Assembly (NCBI RefSeq): GCF_030316845.1
Contig: NZ_JASZYS010000002.1
Location: forward strand, 372,001 to 436,000
Origin: Variovorax davisae
Lineage (GTDB): Bacteria; Pseudomonadota; Gammaproteobacteria; Burkholderiales; Burkholderiaceae_C
Direction of reading: 5' to 3'
Length of the DNA stretch: 64,000 nt
A model generated the notes under the pieces. The model was not told the origin of the DNA. It ran no database searches and saw only the letters and a program-made list of their open reading frames with translations. Below, piece after piece: positions 9,364 to 19,521 of the stretch. Every line of letters starts with the position of its first letter. The first letter of the stretch is position 1. Made by a program: the position numbers and the translations under genes.

Positions 9364-10593
9364 ATGAGCAAGACTTCACTCGACAAAAGCAAGATCAAGT
9401 TTCTCCTGCTCGAGGGCATCCACCCTTCGGCCGTCGAGGTGCTGCGGGCCGCCGGCTACAGCCACATCGAGTCGCTCCCGGGCGCTCTGCCGGACGCCGA
9501 GCTCAAGGCCCGCGTCGCCGACGTCCACTTCCTCGGGATCCGCTCGCGCACGCAGCTGACCGCCGAGGTGTTCGCCGAGGCCCAGAAGCTGGTGGCCGTG
9601 GGCTGCTTCTGCATCGGCACCAACCAGGTCGACCTGGAAGCCGCGCGCGAACACGGCGTGGCGGTCTTCAACGCCCCTTATTCCAATACCCGCTCGGTCG
9701 CCGAACTGGTGCTGGCCGAGGCCATCCTGCTGCTGCGCGGCGTGCCCGAGAAGAGCGCCGTCGCCCACCGCGGCGGTTGGCTCAAGTCGGCCGACAACGC
9801 CTTCGAGATCCGCGGCAAGACGCTCGGCATCGTCGGCTACGGCTCGATCGGCGCCCAGCTGTCGGTGCTGGCCGAGGCGCTCGGCATGCAGGTCGCCTTC
9901 TTCGACGTCGTCACCAAGCTGCCGCTGGGCAATGCGCGCCAGGTGCGGCTGCTGCCCGACCTGCTGGCGCAGAGCGACATCGTGAGCCTGCACGTGCCCG
10001 AGACCCAGGCCACGCAATGGATGATCGGCGCCGCCGAGATCGCCGCCATGAAGCCCGGCGCGATCCTGATCAACGCCTCGCGCGGCACGGTGGTCGAGAT
10101 CGAGCCGCTGGCCGAGGCGCTCAAGGCCAGGAAGCTGCTGGGCGCCGCGGTCGACGTCTTCCCGGTCGAGCCGCGCAGCAACAAGGACGAGTTCCAGTCG
10201 CCGCTGCGCGGGCTCGACAACGTCATCCTCACGCCGCACATCGGCGGCTCCACCATGGAAGCCCAGGCCAACATCGGCCTCGAGGTGGCCGAAAAGCTGG
10301 TGAAGTACAGCGACAACGGCACCTCGACCTCGTCCGTGAACTTCCCCGAGGTGGCGCTGCCGGCGCACCCGGGCAAGCACCGGCTGCTGCACGTGCACCG
10401 CAACGTGCCGGGCGTGCTGTCGGAGATCAACCGGATCTTCTCGGACAACCAGATCAACATCGCCTCGCAGTTCCTGCAGACCAACGAAAAGGTCGGCTAC
10501 GTGGTGACCGACATCGACGCCGCCTCGTCCGACCTCGCGCTCGAGAAGCTGGCCAAGGTGCCCGGCACGATCCGCAGCCGGGTCCTCTTCTAG
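9364..10593 (+). CDS. serA: D-3-phosphoglycerate dehydrogenase
   Basis: Oxidises 3-phosphoglycerate to 3-phosphohydroxypyruvate, the first step of serine synthesis. From the chosen ATG ([18 protein letters not shown]) the protein has 409 residues, matching E. coli SerA. It shows the dehydrogenase fold with [15 protein letters not shown] at about 150-165, the ASRGTVVE segment with active-site Arg, and [12 protein letters not shown] with the catalytic His. A C-terminal ACT domain (about 335-409) suggests serine feedback inhibition. Divergent from ugpB. Confidence 0.94.
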   Translation: MSKTSLDKSKIKFLLLEGIHPSAVEVLRAAGYSHIESLPGALPDAELKARVADVHFLGIRSRTQLTAEVFAEAQKLVAVGCFCIGTNQVDLEAAREHGVAVFNAPYSNTRSVAELVLAEAILLLRGVPEKSAVAHRGGWLKSADNAFEIRGKTLGIVGYGSIGAQLSVLAEALGMQVAFFDVVTKLPLGNARQVRLLPDLLAQSDIVSLHVPETQATQWMIGAAEIAAMKPGAILINASRGTVVEIEPLAEALKARKLLGAAVDVFPVEPRSNKDEFQSPLRGLDNVILTPHIGGSTMEAQANIGLEVAEKLVKYSDNGTSTSSVNFPEVALPAHPGKHRLLHVHRNVPGVLSEINRIFSDNQINIASQFLQTNEKVGYVVTDIDAASSDLALEKLAKVPGTIRSRVLF

Positions 10594-10607
10594 GGGCGGA
10601 TGCCCCT
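10592..10607 (+). other. Short hairpin at serA stop
   Basis: AGGGGC and GCCCCT form a 6-bp stem with loop GGAT, beginning in the serA stop codon. No T-run follows, so it is at best a weak or factor-assisted 3' end. Confidence 0.3.
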
Positions 10608-10634
10608 GGCGCCGCACGCCGGCCGGTGCTGCCT

Positions 10635-10640
10635 TAAAAT
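10635..10640 (+). promoter_or_regulatory. -10 element upstream of the DUF3683 oxidoreductase
   Basis: TAAAAT lies 50 bases before the ATG at 10691 in an otherwise GC-rich gap. No convincing -35 is seen. Confidence 0.35.
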
Positions 10641-10690
10641 CCCCACCCCTGGTTGATGGGCGCGCAGCGCCCGACCGAGGCCACTCCCCG

Positions 10691-13600
10691 ATGAATGCTC
10701 CGACCGCGTTGACGGCGTTGTTGTCGCAGGCCGCAGAGCCCGCGCGACTGCGTGAGATCCCCTACAACTACACCAGCTTCTCCGATCGCGAGATCGTCAT
10801 TCGCCTGTTGGGCGAGCGCGGCTGGGAACTGCTGCAGAGCCTGCGCTCCGAGCGCCGCACCGGCCGCTCGGCCCGGATGCTCTACGAGGTGCTGGGCGAC
10901 ATCTGGGTGGTCCAGCGCAATCCCTACCTGGTCGACGACCTGCTGGACAACCCGCGCCGGCGCGGCCAATTGGTCGAGGCGCTCAACCACCGCCTGGGCG
11001 AGGTGCAGAAGCGCCGCACGCCCGCCAGCGACGCCCAGCGCGACGTCTCGGTCGGCGAGCTGACCGACCTGGTGGCGCAGGCGGTGACCGCCTTCGACGC
11101 CATGTTCCGCGACGTCGCCGCGCTGCGGCGCAAGGCCACCCGGGCGCTGCGCCGGGTCACGGCCAAGGACAACATCAAGTTCGACGGCCTGTCGCGCGTG
11201 TCGCACGTGACCGACGCCACCGACTGGCGGGTCGAATACCCGTTCGTGGTGCTGACGCCCGACACCGAGGTCGAGATGGCGGGCCTGGTCAAGGGCTGCA
11301 TCGAGCTCGGCCTGACCATCGTGCCGCGCGGCGGCGGCACCGGCTACACCGGCGGCGCCATCCCGCTCACCTGGAACAGCGCGGTCATCAACACCGAGAA
11401 GCTCGAAGCCATGACCGAGGTCGAGATGCGCCCGCTGCCGGGGCTCGACGCCCCGGTGGCGACCATCTGGACCGAGGCCGGCGTGGTCACGCAGCGGGTG
11501 GCCGATGCGGCCGAGCGCGGCGGCTTCGTGTTCGCGGTCGACCCGACCTCGGCCGAGGCCTCGTGCGTGGGCGGCAACGTGGCGATGAACGCCGGCGGCA
11601 AAAAGGCGGTGCTGTGGGGCACCGCGCTCGACAACCTGGCCTCCTGGCGCATGGTCACGCCCGACGCCGAATGGCTCGAGGTCACGCGCATCGGCCACAA
11701 CCTCGGCAAGATCCACGACGCCGAGAGCGCCGTGTTCGAGTTGCAGTACTTCGCCGCCGACGGCAAGACGCCACTGCGCACCGAGCGGCTCGAGATCCCC
11801 GGCAAGACCTTCCGCAAGGAAGGCCTGGGCAAGGACGTGACCGACAAGTTCCTCTCGGGCCTGCCCGGCATCCAGAAGGAAGGCTGCGACGGCCTGATCA
11901 CCAGCTGCCGCTGGATCGTGCACCGCATGCCGGCCCACACCCGCACCGTGTGCCTGGAGTTCTTCGGCAATGCCAAGGACGCGGTGCCCAGCATCGTCGA
12001 GATCAAGGACTTCATGTTCGCCGAGCAGAAGCGCTCGGGCGTGCTGCTGGCGGGGCTGGAGCACCTGGACGACCGCTACCTCAAGGCGGTCGGCTATGCG
12101 ACCAAGTCCAAGCGCCACGGCGGCCTGCCGAAGATGGTGCTGTTCGGCGACATCGCCGGCGACGACGCCGACACGGTGGCGCGCGTCACCTCCGAGGTGG
12201 TGCGCATCGCCAACTCGCGCAGCGGCGAAGGCTTCATCGCCATCAGCCCCGAGGCGCGCAAGAAGTTCTGGCTCGACCGCAAGCGCACGGCGGCCATCAG
12301 CCGGCACACCAACGCCTTCAAGATCAACGAGGACGTGGTGATCCCGCTGCCGCGGATGGCCGAGTACACCGACGGCATCGAGCGCATCAACATCGAGCTG
12401 TCGCTGCAGAACAAGATCGCGCTGGCCGATGCGCTGGAGGATTTCCTTGCCCGCGGCAACCTGCCGCTGGGCAAGCGCGAGGACGCCAACGACGTGCCGG
12501 CCGCCGAGCTGCTGGAAGGCCGCGTGGGCGAAGGGCTGGCGCTGGTGCGCGAGGTCCGCGCCCTGTGGCAGGGCTGGCTCGACCAGGTCCAGGCCCTGTT
12601 CCCGCAACTGCAGGACCACGCGCTGCGCGCCAGCTGGAAGACCCAGCTGCGCGAGCCGCTGGCGGCGATCTTCACCGGCGCCGAGTTCGCGCCGATCCTG
12701 GCGGCCTGCAACGACATCCACCAGCAGGTCCTCAAGGGCCGGGTCTGGATCGCGCTGCACATGCATGCCGGCGACGGCAACGTCCACACCAACATCCCGG
12801 TCAACAGCGACAACTACGAGATGCTGCAGACCGCGCATGCGGCGGTGGTGCGCATCATGGCGCTGGCGCGCAGCCTCGACGGCGTGATCTCGGGCGAGCA
12901 TGGCATCGGCATCACCAAGCTCGAGTTCCTGAGCGACGCCGAACTGCAGCCCTTCACCGACTACAAGAAGAAGGTCGATCCCGAAGGCCGCTTCAACAAG
13001 GGCAAGCTGCTGCGCGGCAGCGCGCATGCCGGCCCCGACGGGCGGGCGCTGCATGCCGACCTGACCAACGCCTACACGCCGAGCTTCGGCCTGATGGGGC
13101 ACGAGTCGATCATCATGCAGCAGAGCGACATCGGCGCCATCGCCGACAGCGTCAAGGACTGCCTGCGCTGCGGCAAGTGCAAGCCGGTCTGCGCCACCCA
13201 CGTGCCGCGCGCCAACCTGCTCTATTCGCCGCGCAACAAGATCCTCGCGACTTCGCTGCTGGTCGAGGCCTTCCTGTACGAGGAGCAGACCCGCCGCGGC
13301 GTCAGCATCAAGCATTGGGAGGAGTTCGAGGACGTGGCCGACCACTGCACCGTGTGTCACAAGTGCCTGACGCCGTGCCCGGTCAACATCGACTTCGGCG
13401 ACGTCTCGATGAACATGCGCAACCTGCTGCGCAAGATGGGGCAGAAGTCGTTCCGGCCCGGCAATGCGGCGGCGATGTTCTTCCTCAACGCGACCAGCCC
13501 GCAGACCATCAAGCTGATGCGCACCGGCATGGTCGACATCGGTTTCAAGGCCCAGCGCATGGCCAACGACCTGCTGCGCGGCCTGGCGAAGAAGCAGACC

Positions 13601-14578
13601 GCCGCCCCGCCAGCGACGCTGGGCCCGGCGCCGCTCAAGGAGCAGGTGATCCACTTCATCAACAAGAAGATGCCGGGCGGCCTGCCCAAGAAGACCGCGC
13701 GGGCGCTGCTGGACATCGAGGATGCCGACTACGTCCCGATCATCCGCGACCCGCAGGCGACCACGCCCGAGACCGAGGCGGTGTTCTATTTCCCGGGCTG
13801 CGGCTCCGAGCGCCTGTTCTCGCAGGTCGGCCTCGCCACCCAGGCGATGCTGTGGCATGCGGGCGTGCAGACCGTACTGCCGCCGGGCTACCTGTGCTGC
13901 GGCTACCCGCAGCGCGGCAGCGGCCAGTACGACAAGGCCGAGAAGATGATCACCGACAACCGGGTGCTCTTCCACCGCGTCGCCAACACGCTCAACTACC
14001 TCGACATCAAGACCGTGGTGGTGAGCTGCGGCACCTGCTACGACCAGCTGCAGGGCTACCAGTTCGACAAGATCTTCCCGGGCTGCCGGATCATCGACAT
14101 CCACGAGTACCTGCTCGAGAAGGGCATCACGCTCGGCGATGCGGGCGGTGGCGGCTACCTGTATCACGACCCCTGCCACACGCCGATGAAGCTGCAGGAC
14201 CCGATGAAGACCGTGAAGGCGCTGGTGGGCGACAACGTGCTCAAGAACGACCGCTGCTGCGGCGAATCCGGCACGCTGGGCGTGACGCGTCCTGACATCT
14301 CGACGCAGATCCGCTTCCGCAAGGAAGAAGAGCTCAAGAAAGGCGAAGCTGCGCTGCGCGATGCCGGCAAGGTCGCGCCCGAGGCCAACGTCAAGATCCT
14401 GACCAGCTGCCCGAGCTGCCTGCAGGGCCTGAGCCGCTACGGCAACGACCTCAACAACGGCCTGCTCGAAGCCGACTACATCGTGGTCGAGATGGCCAAC
14501 AAGATCCTCGGCGCCGACTGGATGCCGGCCTATGTCGCGGCCGCCAACCAGGGTGGCATCGAGCGCGTGCTGGTGTGA
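10691..14578 (+). CDS. DUF3683 FAD-linked/4Fe-4S oxidoreductase fusion (D-lactate/glycolate dehydrogenase type)
   Basis: A 1295-residue multidomain flavo-iron-sulfur enzyme. An N-terminal DUF3683-type region covers about residues 1-150. An FAD-binding domain ([16 protein letters not shown] near 215) and FAD-oxidase C-terminal domain ([13 protein letters not shown] near 695, [10 protein letters not shown] near 735) make the GlcD/Dld-like half. Two ferredoxin motifs follow: [11 protein letters not shown] near 820 and CHKCLTPCP near 890. Two CCG cysteine-rich domains (PGCGSERL near 1037 and CHTPMKL near 1160, then CCGESG) form a GlcF-like electron module. It probably oxidises a 2-hydroxy acid and passes electrons to the respiratory chain. 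The substrate cannot be read from sequence. It overlaps the HIT gene by 4 bases. Confidence 0.85.
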   Translation: MNAPTALTALLSQAAEPARLREIPYNYTSFSDREIVIRLLGERGWELLQSLRSERRTGRSARMLYEVLGDIWVVQRNPYLVDDLLDNPRRRGQLVEALNHRLGEVQKRRTPASDAQRDVSVGELTDLVAQAVTAFDAMFRDVAALRRKATRALRRVTAKDNIKFDGLSRVSHVTDATDWRVEYPFVVLTPDTEVEMAGLVKGCIELGLTIVPRGGGTGYTGGAIPLTWNSAVINTEKLEAMTEVEMRPLPGLDAPVATIWTEAGVVTQRVADAAERGGFVFAVDPTSAEASCVGGNVAMNAGGKKAVLWGTALDNLASWRMVTPDAEWLEVTRIGHNLGKIHDAESAVFELQYFAADGKTPLRTERLEIPGKTFRKEGLGKDVTDKFLSGLPGIQKEGCDGLITSCRWIVHRMPAHTRTVCLEFFGNAKDAVPSIVEIKDFMFAEQKRSGVLLAGLEHLDDRYLKAVGYATKSKRHGGLPKMVLFGDIAGDDADTVARVTSEVVRIANSRSGEGFIAISPEARKKFWLDRKRTAAISRHTNAFKINEDVVIPLPRMAEYTDGIERINIELSLQNKIALADALEDFLARGNLPLGKREDANDVPAAELLEGRVGEGLALVREVRALWQGWLDQVQALFPQLQDHALRASWKTQLREPLAAIFTGAEFAPILAACNDIHQQVLKGRVWIALHMHAGDGNVHTNIPVNSDNYEMLQTAHAAVVRIMALARSLDGVISGEHGIGITKLEFLSDAELQPFTDYKKKVDPEGRFNKGKLLRGSAHAGPDGRALHADLTNAYTPSFGLMGHESIIMQQSDIGAIADSVKDCLRCGKCKPVCATHVPRANLLYSPRNKILATSLLVEAFLYEEQTRRGVSIKHWEEFEDVADHCTVCHKCLTPCPVNIDFGDVSMNMRNLLRKMGQKSFRPGNAAAMFFLNATSPQTIKLMRTGMVDIGFKAQRMANDLLRGLAKKQTAAPPATLGPAPLKEQVIHFINKKMPGGLPKKTARALLDIEDADYVPIIRDPQATTPETEAVFYFPGCGSERLFSQVGLATQAMLWHAGVQTVLPPGYLCCGYPQRGSGQYDKAEKMITDNRVLFHRVANTLNYLDIKTVVVSCGTCYDQLQGYQFDKIFPGCRIIDIHEYLLEKGITLGDAGGGGYLYHDPCHTPMKLQDPMKTVKALVGDNVLKNDRCCGESGTLGVTRPDISTQIRFRKEEELKKGEAALRDAGKVAPEANVKILTSCPSCLQGLSRYGNDLNNGLLEADYIVVEMANKILGADWMPAYVAAANQGGIERVLV

Positions 14579-15021
14579 CGGCGCTGCGTGTCGCGGGATG
14601 CCCGCTGTGCGACGAGCCGGGCGGTCGCGTGGTCTTCCAGGGCGCCAAGCTGCGCGTCATCCATGCGGGCGAGGCGGGCTTTCCGGGCTTCTACCGGGTG
14701 GTCTGGGCCGACCACATGGCCGAATGGTCCGACCTGGCGCCCGAGGACCGCGCCCTCTGCATGGAGGCCGTGGCCGTGGTGGAGCAAGGCCTGCGCGCCC
14801 ACCTGTCGCCGGCCAAGATCAACCTGGCGGCCCTCGGCAACATGGTGCCGCACCTGCATTGGCACGTGATCGCGCGCTTCGACTGGGACAGCCGCTTTCC
14901 TTCGCCCGTGTGGGCCGAGGCCCAGCGCGCGGCCGATCCGCAGCGCGAGCAGGCCATCGCGCAACAACTGCCGGCGCTGGAACGCGAGATGATCCAGCAT
15001 CTGGCGACAAGGAGTTTCTGA
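14575..15021 (+). CDS. HIT family protein
   Basis: A 148-residue histidine-triad protein, probably a nucleotide hydrolase or transferase. The N-terminal CPLCDEPGG is a zinc-type cysteine pair. The triad motif is [10 protein letters not shown] (H-x-H-x-H form), at about residues 95-105. The GTG start overlaps the preceding TGA (GTGA) and its own TGA overlaps the next ATG (TGATG), so three consecutive genes are translationally coupled. The natural substrate is unknown. Confidence 0.85.
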   Translation: MTALRVAGCPLCDEPGGRVVFQGAKLRVIHAGEAGFPGFYRVVWADHMAEWSDLAPEDRALCMEAVAVVEQGLRAHLSPAKINLAALGNMVPHLHWHVIARFDWDSRFPSPVWAEAQRAADPQREQAIAQQLPALEREMIQHLATRSF

Positions 15022-15452
15022 TGGCAGGTTTGCAGGCGGGCGCACCGACCCCCCAGTCGATCACGGTGCATGGCCAGTCGCGCGTGCTGGAGGTCGGTTT
15101 TTCCGACGGCGCGACCTTCCGCATCCCGTTCGAGCTGATGCGGATCTATTCGCCCTCGGCCGAGGTGCAGGGCCACGGGCCCGGCCAGGAGGTGCTGCAG
15201 ACGGGCAAGCGCCAGGTCGAGCTGGTCGACCTGCAGCCGGTCGGCAACTACGCGGTGCAGCCGAGCTTCAGCGACGGCCACGACAGCGGCATTTTCTCGT
15301 GGGACCTGCTCTACGACCTGGGCGCGCGGGAGGCCGAGCTGTGGGCGGCGTACGAACAGCGCCTGGCCGCGGCCGGCGTCGATCGCGACGCGCCGATGGC
15401 CGACAAGGCCGCGGCTTCCGGCCACGGCGGACACGCCTGCGGCAGCCACTGA
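15021..15452 (+). CDS. DUF971 domain protein (gamma-butyrobetaine hydroxylase-like N-terminal domain)
   Basis: A 143-residue protein with the DUF971 fold at about residues 15-105: TVHGQSRVLEVGFSDG, then IPFELMRIYSPSAEV and GHDSGIFSWDLLYDLG. In other proteins this domain accompanies Fe-S carriers or dioxygenases. The free-standing form is of unknown role. The C-terminus ends in a small His/Gly/Cys tail (GHGGHACGSH), possibly metal-binding. The start is set by one-base overlap with the HIT stop. It lies 70 bases upstream of ubiE. Confidence 0.8.
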   Translation: MAGLQAGAPTPQSITVHGQSRVLEVGFSDGATFRIPFELMRIYSPSAEVQGHGPGQEVLQTGKRQVELVDLQPVGNYAVQPSFSDGHDSGIFSWDLLYDLGAREAELWAAYEQRLAAAGVDRDAPMADKAAASGHGGHACGSH

Positions 15453-15522
15453 GCAACGAAATTCCGGATTCCTTGCGGGGTATCCGGCTTGAGGTGAGCG
15501 CTTCCGGCCTAACATCGGAGGG

Positions 15523-16254
15523 ATGAGCACCACCCATTTCGGATTCGAATCGGTCGACGAAAGCGACAAGGCCACGCGCGTGCGCGGCGTCTTCGACTCG
15601 GTCGCCTCGCGCTACGACCTCATGAACGACCTGATGTCGATGGGCCTCCACCGTGCCTGGAAAGCCTATACGGTGATGGTTGCCAACGTCGGCGAAGGAT
15701 CGAAGGTGCTGGACATCGCCGGCGGCACCGGCGACCTGGCGCTGGCTTTCGCCAAAAAGGTCGGAGCCAGCGGCGAGGTGGTCCACACCGACATCAACGA
15801 AGCCATGCTGCGCACCGGCCGCGACCGCCTGCTCGACGCCGGCGTGGTCCTGCCCACGCTGGTCTGCGATGCCGAGAAGCTGCCGTTCCCCGACAACCAT
15901 TTCGACGTCGTGACCGTCGCCTTCGGCCTGCGCAACATGACGCACAAGGACGCGGCGCTGAAGGAAATGAACCGCGTGCTGAAGCCGCGGGGCAAGTTGC
16001 TGGTGCTCGAATTCTCCAAGGTCGCCAAGCCGCTGCGCAAGGCCTACGACTGGTATTCGTTCAGCGTGCTGCCGCGCCTGGGCAAGGTGGTGGCGGGCGA
16101 CGACGCCAGCTACCGCTACCTGGCCGAGTCGATCCGCATGCATCCGGCCCAGGAAGACCTCAAGACCCTCATGAAGGAGGGCGGTTTCGGGCATGTGGAC
16201 TATCACAACATGACGGGCGGCGTGGTCGCCCTGCATGTTGGAATCAAGTGTTGA
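15523..16254 (+). CDS. ubiE: Ubiquinone/menaquinone biosynthesis C-methyltransferase
   Basis: SAM-dependent methyltransferase that C-methylates the demethoxy-benzoquinol intermediate in ubiquinone synthesis. 243 residues. The SAM-binding motif I is [13 protein letters not shown] at about 63-76. The UbiE signature regions [17 protein letters not shown] near 30-46 and [20 protein letters not shown] near 140-160 are intact. TAACAT lies 7 bases before the ATG, and GGAGG is too close to the ATG for normal spacing. It starts the ubiE-Tim44-ubiJ-ubiB run. Confidence 0.95.
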   Translation: MSTTHFGFESVDESDKATRVRGVFDSVASRYDLMNDLMSMGLHRAWKAYTVMVANVGEGSKVLDIAGGTGDLALAFAKKVGASGEVVHTDINEAMLRTGRDRLLDAGVVLPTLVCDAEKLPFPDNHFDVVTVAFGLRNMTHKDAALKEMNRVLKPRGKLLVLEFSKVAKPLRKAYDWYSFSVLPRLGKVVAGDDASYRYLAESIRMHPAQEDLKTLMKEGGFGHVDYHNMTGGVVALHVGIKC

Positions 16255-16283
16255 AGCTGTTTTTTGGCCGAAGAGGAGACGTC

Positions 16284-17333
16284 ATGAAGAAGTTTGGGTC
16301 CTTGTTGCTGGTGTGCGCATTGGCTGTCGTGAGCATCGATGCCAGTGCCGCCCGCATGGGTGGCGGCAAGTCGTTCGGCCGCCAGTCCAGCAACGTGACG
16401 CAGCGCCAGGCGACGCCGCCTGCCGCACCTGCGACGCCCGGCGCGCCGGCGCAGACCGCGAACAACGCCACGGCCGCCAAGCCGGCGCCGGCGGCGCCCG
16501 CCGCCGCGGCGCCCAAGCGCCCCTGGGCCGGCATGCTCGGCGGCCTCGCGGCCGGCCTGGGCCTGGCCTGGCTCGCTCATTCGCTCGGCCTTGGCGCTGC
16601 CTTCGGCAACATCCTGCTGATCGGCCTGCTGGTGCTGGCCGCGGTGGTGGTCTGGCGCATCTTCGCGGCCCGCTCGCGTGCCGCGGCCTCGCCGCGCGCC
16701 GGCGGCTTCGCCTTCCAGGGCGCGGGCAGCCCGGCCGATGCCACCGCGCCGCCCCAGTACAGCCCGCGCAACGTCGGCAACGACGCCTCGGCCAGGCCCT
16801 GGGAGAGCAATGCCGCCGCCTTCGATGCCGGCGCGTCCCCTGCCGACCATCCGGCCGACCGCCCGGGCGGCTCGTCGATGGCCGGTGCCGCCGCCGCGGG
16901 CGGCAGCATGATCGGTTCGGCCCTGGCCGGCTCGCAGTCCTGGGGCATCCCTACGGGCTTCGACGCCGACGGCTTCCTGACGGCGGCCAAGCGCAACTTC
17001 GTGACCTTGCAGGACGCCTGGGACCGCGCCGACATCGGCACCCTGCGCTCCATGATGACCGACGGCATGGTCGGCGAGATCCGCCAGCAGCTCGCCGAGC
17101 GCGAGACCCACACCGGCGGCCAGCCGAACAAGACCGAGGTCGTGATGCTCGACGCCAAGCTGCTCGGCATCGAGGAACTGCCCGACGCCTACCTGGCCAG
17201 CGTCGAGTTCTCGGGCATGATCCGCGAGGACATGTCCTCGGGCCCGAGCCCGTTCCGCGAAGTCTGGAACATGACCAAGGACACCAAGGGCGGCAGCGGC
17301 TGGCTGGTGGCTGGCGTCCAAGCGCTGCAATAG
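16284..17333 (+). CDS. Tim44-like domain membrane protein
   Basis: A 349-residue protein with an N-terminal signal or anchor (MKKFGSLLLVCALAVVSI), an Ala/Pro-rich linker around 38-75, and two hydrophobic helices at about 78-125. A second low-complexity linker follows, then a C-terminal Tim44-like domain (about 215-349; DADGFLTAAKRNFVTLQDAW onward). In mitochondria Tim44 binds membranes and import motors. The bacterial role is unknown. The start is chosen for its AGAGGAG ribosome site 5 bases upstream; an in-frame codon at 16248 is less likely. It sits between ubiE and ubiJ. Confidence 0.8.
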   Translation: MKKFGSLLLVCALAVVSIDASAARMGGGKSFGRQSSNVTQRQATPPAAPATPGAPAQTANNATAAKPAPAAPAAAAPKRPWAGMLGGLAAGLGLAWLAHSLGLGAAFGNILLIGLLVLAAVVVWRIFAARSRAAASPRAGGFAFQGAGSPADATAPPQYSPRNVGNDASARPWESNAAAFDAGASPADHPADRPGGSSMAGAAAAGGSMIGSALAGSQSWGIPTGFDADGFLTAAKRNFVTLQDAWDRADIGTLRSMMTDGMVGEIRQQLAERETHTGGQPNKTEVVMLDAKLLGIEELPDAYLASVEFSGMIREDMSSGPSPFREVWNMTKDTKGGSGWLVAGVQALQ

Positions 17334-17350
17334 ACGCGAACTTCCCTTGG

Positions 17351-17368
17351 CCCGGTCGCAAGACCGGG
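17351..17368 (+). other. GNRA-tetraloop hairpin between the Tim44 gene and ubiJ
   Basis: CCCGGTC and GACCGGG form a perfect 7-bp stem closed by a GCAA tetraloop, an unusually stable RNA motif. No T-run follows, so it is not a classical terminator. It could protect the 3' end of the upstream mRNA or mark a processing site 24 bases before the ubiJ ATG. Confidence 0.4.
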
Positions 17369-17391
17369 TCAAGAGCGGGAATAATGGGGAC

Positions 17392-17943
17392 ATGGTTACA
17401 CCATCGTCCCCATTTGCTTTTCTGGAAGACCTCGCGAACCGCGTCGGCAGCCGCCTGCAGCCGCCGGAGTGGGCGGTCCACGAGATCCAGCACCGCGCCG
17501 TCCTGTTCCTCAACCACGTGCTCCAGCAGGAGCCCGAAGCCCAGCAGCGCCTGCTGCGGCTGCAGGGCCGGGTGGTGAAGTTCGAGTGGCGCTTCGTCAC
17601 GATGCAGTTCGTCCCCACGCCGGCCGGACTGCTCGACCTGGCGCCCGAAGGCGCCGTCGCCGAACTCACGCTGACCGTCACCGAGACCTCGCCTTTCGGC
17701 CTGGCCCGCGCCGCCTTCTCGGGCGAGAAGCCGGCGGTGCGCATCGAGGGCGACGTGCAGCTGGCGGCCGAGATCAACTGGCTGGTCGACCACGTGCGCT
17801 GGGACGTCGAGGACGACCTGGCGCGCGCCATCGGCGACGTGCCCGCGCACACCGTCGCGACCGGGGCTCGCCGCGTGGTGGATGCGCTGCGGCAGTTCGT
17901 CGGCCAACGTCCGGGCAAGGCCGGCGGGTCTGCAGCCGAATGA
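17392..17943 (+). CDS. ubiJ: Ubiquinone biosynthesis accessory factor (SCP2 domain)
   Basis: An SCP2-domain lipid-binding protein that with UbiK/UbiB supports the cytosolic Ubi metabolon in hydroxylation steps. 183 residues; the SCP2-like core spans about residues 35-130 and a helical C-terminal segment follows. Its position between ubiE and ubiB supports the call. The ATG at 17392 is 6 bases after an AATAAT hexamer. It overlaps ubiB by 4 bases (ATGA). Confidence 0.85.
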   Translation: MVTPSSPFAFLEDLANRVGSRLQPPEWAVHEIQHRAVLFLNHVLQQEPEAQQRLLRLQGRVVKFEWRFVTMQFVPTPAGLLDLAPEGAVAELTLTVTETSPFGLARAAFSGEKPAVRIEGDVQLAAEINWLVDHVRWDVEDDLARAIGDVPAHTVATGARRVVDALRQFVGQRPGKAGGSAAE

Positions 17944-19505
17944 GGCGGATCTACCGCGGCGCCTTCATCGTCTGGGTCGCACTGCGCTACGGCCTCGACG
18001 AACTCGTCCTCACCAGCTTCCAGAAGCCCTGGCTGCGGGTGGTCGCACGCATCGTCTCGGTCGGGCGCAACCTCGACGCGCCGCGCGGCCAGCGGCTGCG
18101 CGAGGCGCTCGAACGGCTGGGCCCGATCTTCGTCAAGTTCGGCCAGGTGCTGTCGACCCGGCGCGACCTGCTGCCGCCGGACATCGCCGACGAGCTGGCC
18201 TGGCTGCAGGACCGGGTGCCGCCGTTCCCGTCCAAGGTGGCGATCGCCACCATCGAGCGCGCCTTCCGGCGCCCGGTGAGCGACATCTTCGTGCAGTTCG
18301 ACGAGACGCCGGTGGCCAGCGCGTCGATCGCCCAGGTGCACTTTGCCACCGTCCGCCTGGCCGACGGCTCGGTGCGCGACGCGGCGGTCAAGGTGCTGCG
18401 CCCGGGCATGCGCGACGTGATCGAGAAGGACCTGGCGCTGATGGCCATGATGGCCGGCTGGGTCGAGGGCCTGTCGGCCGACGGCAAGCGCCTGAAGCCG
18501 CGCGAGGTGGTGGCCGAGTTCGACAAGTACCTGCACGACGAGCTCGACCTGGTGCGCGAGGCGGCCAACGCGGCCCAGCTGCGGCGCAACATGGAGAAGC
18601 TCAAGCTGGTGCTGATCCCCGAGATGTATTGGGACTTCTGCCACCCGGAAGTGATGGTGATGGAGCGCATGAAGGGCGTGCCGATCGCCCAGCTCGACCG
18701 CCTGCGCGCGGCCGGCGTCGACATCCCGAAGCTGGCGCGCGACGGCGTCACGATCTTCTTCACCCAGGTGTTCCGCGACGGCTTCTTCCATGCCGACATG
18801 CATCCCGGCAACATCCAGGTCAGCCTGGAGCCGGACAGCTTCGGGCGCTACGTGTCGCTCGACTTCGGCATCATCGGCACGCTGACCGAGTCGGACAAGG
18901 AGTACCTGGCGCAGAACTTCGTCGCCTTCTTCCGCCGCGACTACAAGAGGGTGGCCGAGCTGCACCTGGAGAGCGGCTGGGTCCCGCACGGCACCCGCAT
19001 CGACGAACTCGAGGCGGCCATCCGCACCGTGTGCGAGCCCTACTTCGACCGGCCGCTGAAGGAGATCTCACTGGGGATGGTGCTGATGCGCCTGTTCCAG
19101 ACCTCGCGCCGCTTCCAGGTCGAGATCCAGCCGCAGCTGGTGCTGCTGCAGAAGACCCTGCTCAACATCGAAGGCCTGGGCCGCCAGCTCGATCCCGAAC
19201 TCGACCTCTGGCACACCGCCAAACCCTTCCTCGAGAAGTGGATGACCGACCAGATCGGCCCCCGCAAGCTGCTCGAGCAGCTGCGCGCCGAGGCGCCGCG
19301 TTATGCCAAATTGCTGCCGCAGCTGCCGCGGCTGATGCACGATTTCCTGGAAAATCGCCCCCCGGACCACCGGCGCGAACTGCTCGAACTGCTGGCCGCC
19401 CAGAAGCGGACCAACCGGCTGCTGCAGGCGATCATCTACGGTGGCATGGGATTTGTATTGGGCTTGATCGCGATGCAGGTGCTGGTGCGCGTGCGTCTTT
19501 TCTGA
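17940..19505 (+). CDS. ubiB: Ubiquinone biosynthesis kinase-like protein
   Basis: An ABC1/ADCK atypical kinase-like ATPase needed for ubiquinone synthesis, membrane anchored. 521 residues, beginning [18 protein letters not shown]. The KxGQ motif is in [16 protein letters not shown] near residue 64. The ATP-binding loop is Ala-rich ([10 protein letters not shown] near 125), as in UbiB. The catalytic loop includes [13 protein letters not shown] near 280 and the metal-binding DFGIIG near 308. Two C-terminal membrane helices lie at about 490-520. The start is fixed by the 4-base overlap with ubiJ. Confidence 0.93.
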   Translation: MRRIYRGAFIVWVALRYGLDELVLTSFQKPWLRVVARIVSVGRNLDAPRGQRLREALERLGPIFVKFGQVLSTRRDLLPPDIADELAWLQDRVPPFPSKVAIATIERAFRRPVSDIFVQFDETPVASASIAQVHFATVRLADGSVRDAAVKVLRPGMRDVIEKDLALMAMMAGWVEGLSADGKRLKPREVVAEFDKYLHDELDLVREAANAAQLRRNMEKLKLVLIPEMYWDFCHPEVMVMERMKGVPIAQLDRLRAAGVDIPKLARDGVTIFFTQVFRDGFFHADMHPGNIQVSLEPDSFGRYVSLDFGIIGTLTESDKEYLAQNFVAFFRRDYKRVAELHLESGWVPHGTRIDELEAAIRTVCEPYFDRPLKEISLGMVLMRLFQTSRRFQVEIQPQLVLLQKTLLNIEGLGRQLDPELDLWHTAKPFLEKWMTDQIGPRKLLEQLRAEAPRYAKLLPQLPRLMHDFLENRPPDHRRELLELLAAQKRTNRLLQAIIYGGMGFVLGLIAMQVLVRVRLF

Positions 19506-19521
19506 GGAAGGAATTGCTGCC

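Noticed and set aside
10634..14179. Antisense open frame of over 1000 codons opposite the DUF3683 oxidoreductase
   Set aside because: High GC at third codon positions keeps the antisense frame open; its translation is His/Arg/Gln/Ala-rich, without motifs, and the plus-strand gene is full of conserved motifs.
16203..18989. Long minus-strand frame opposite the Tim44, ubiJ and ubiB genes
   Set aside because: No motifs, biased composition; opposite strand genes are certain.
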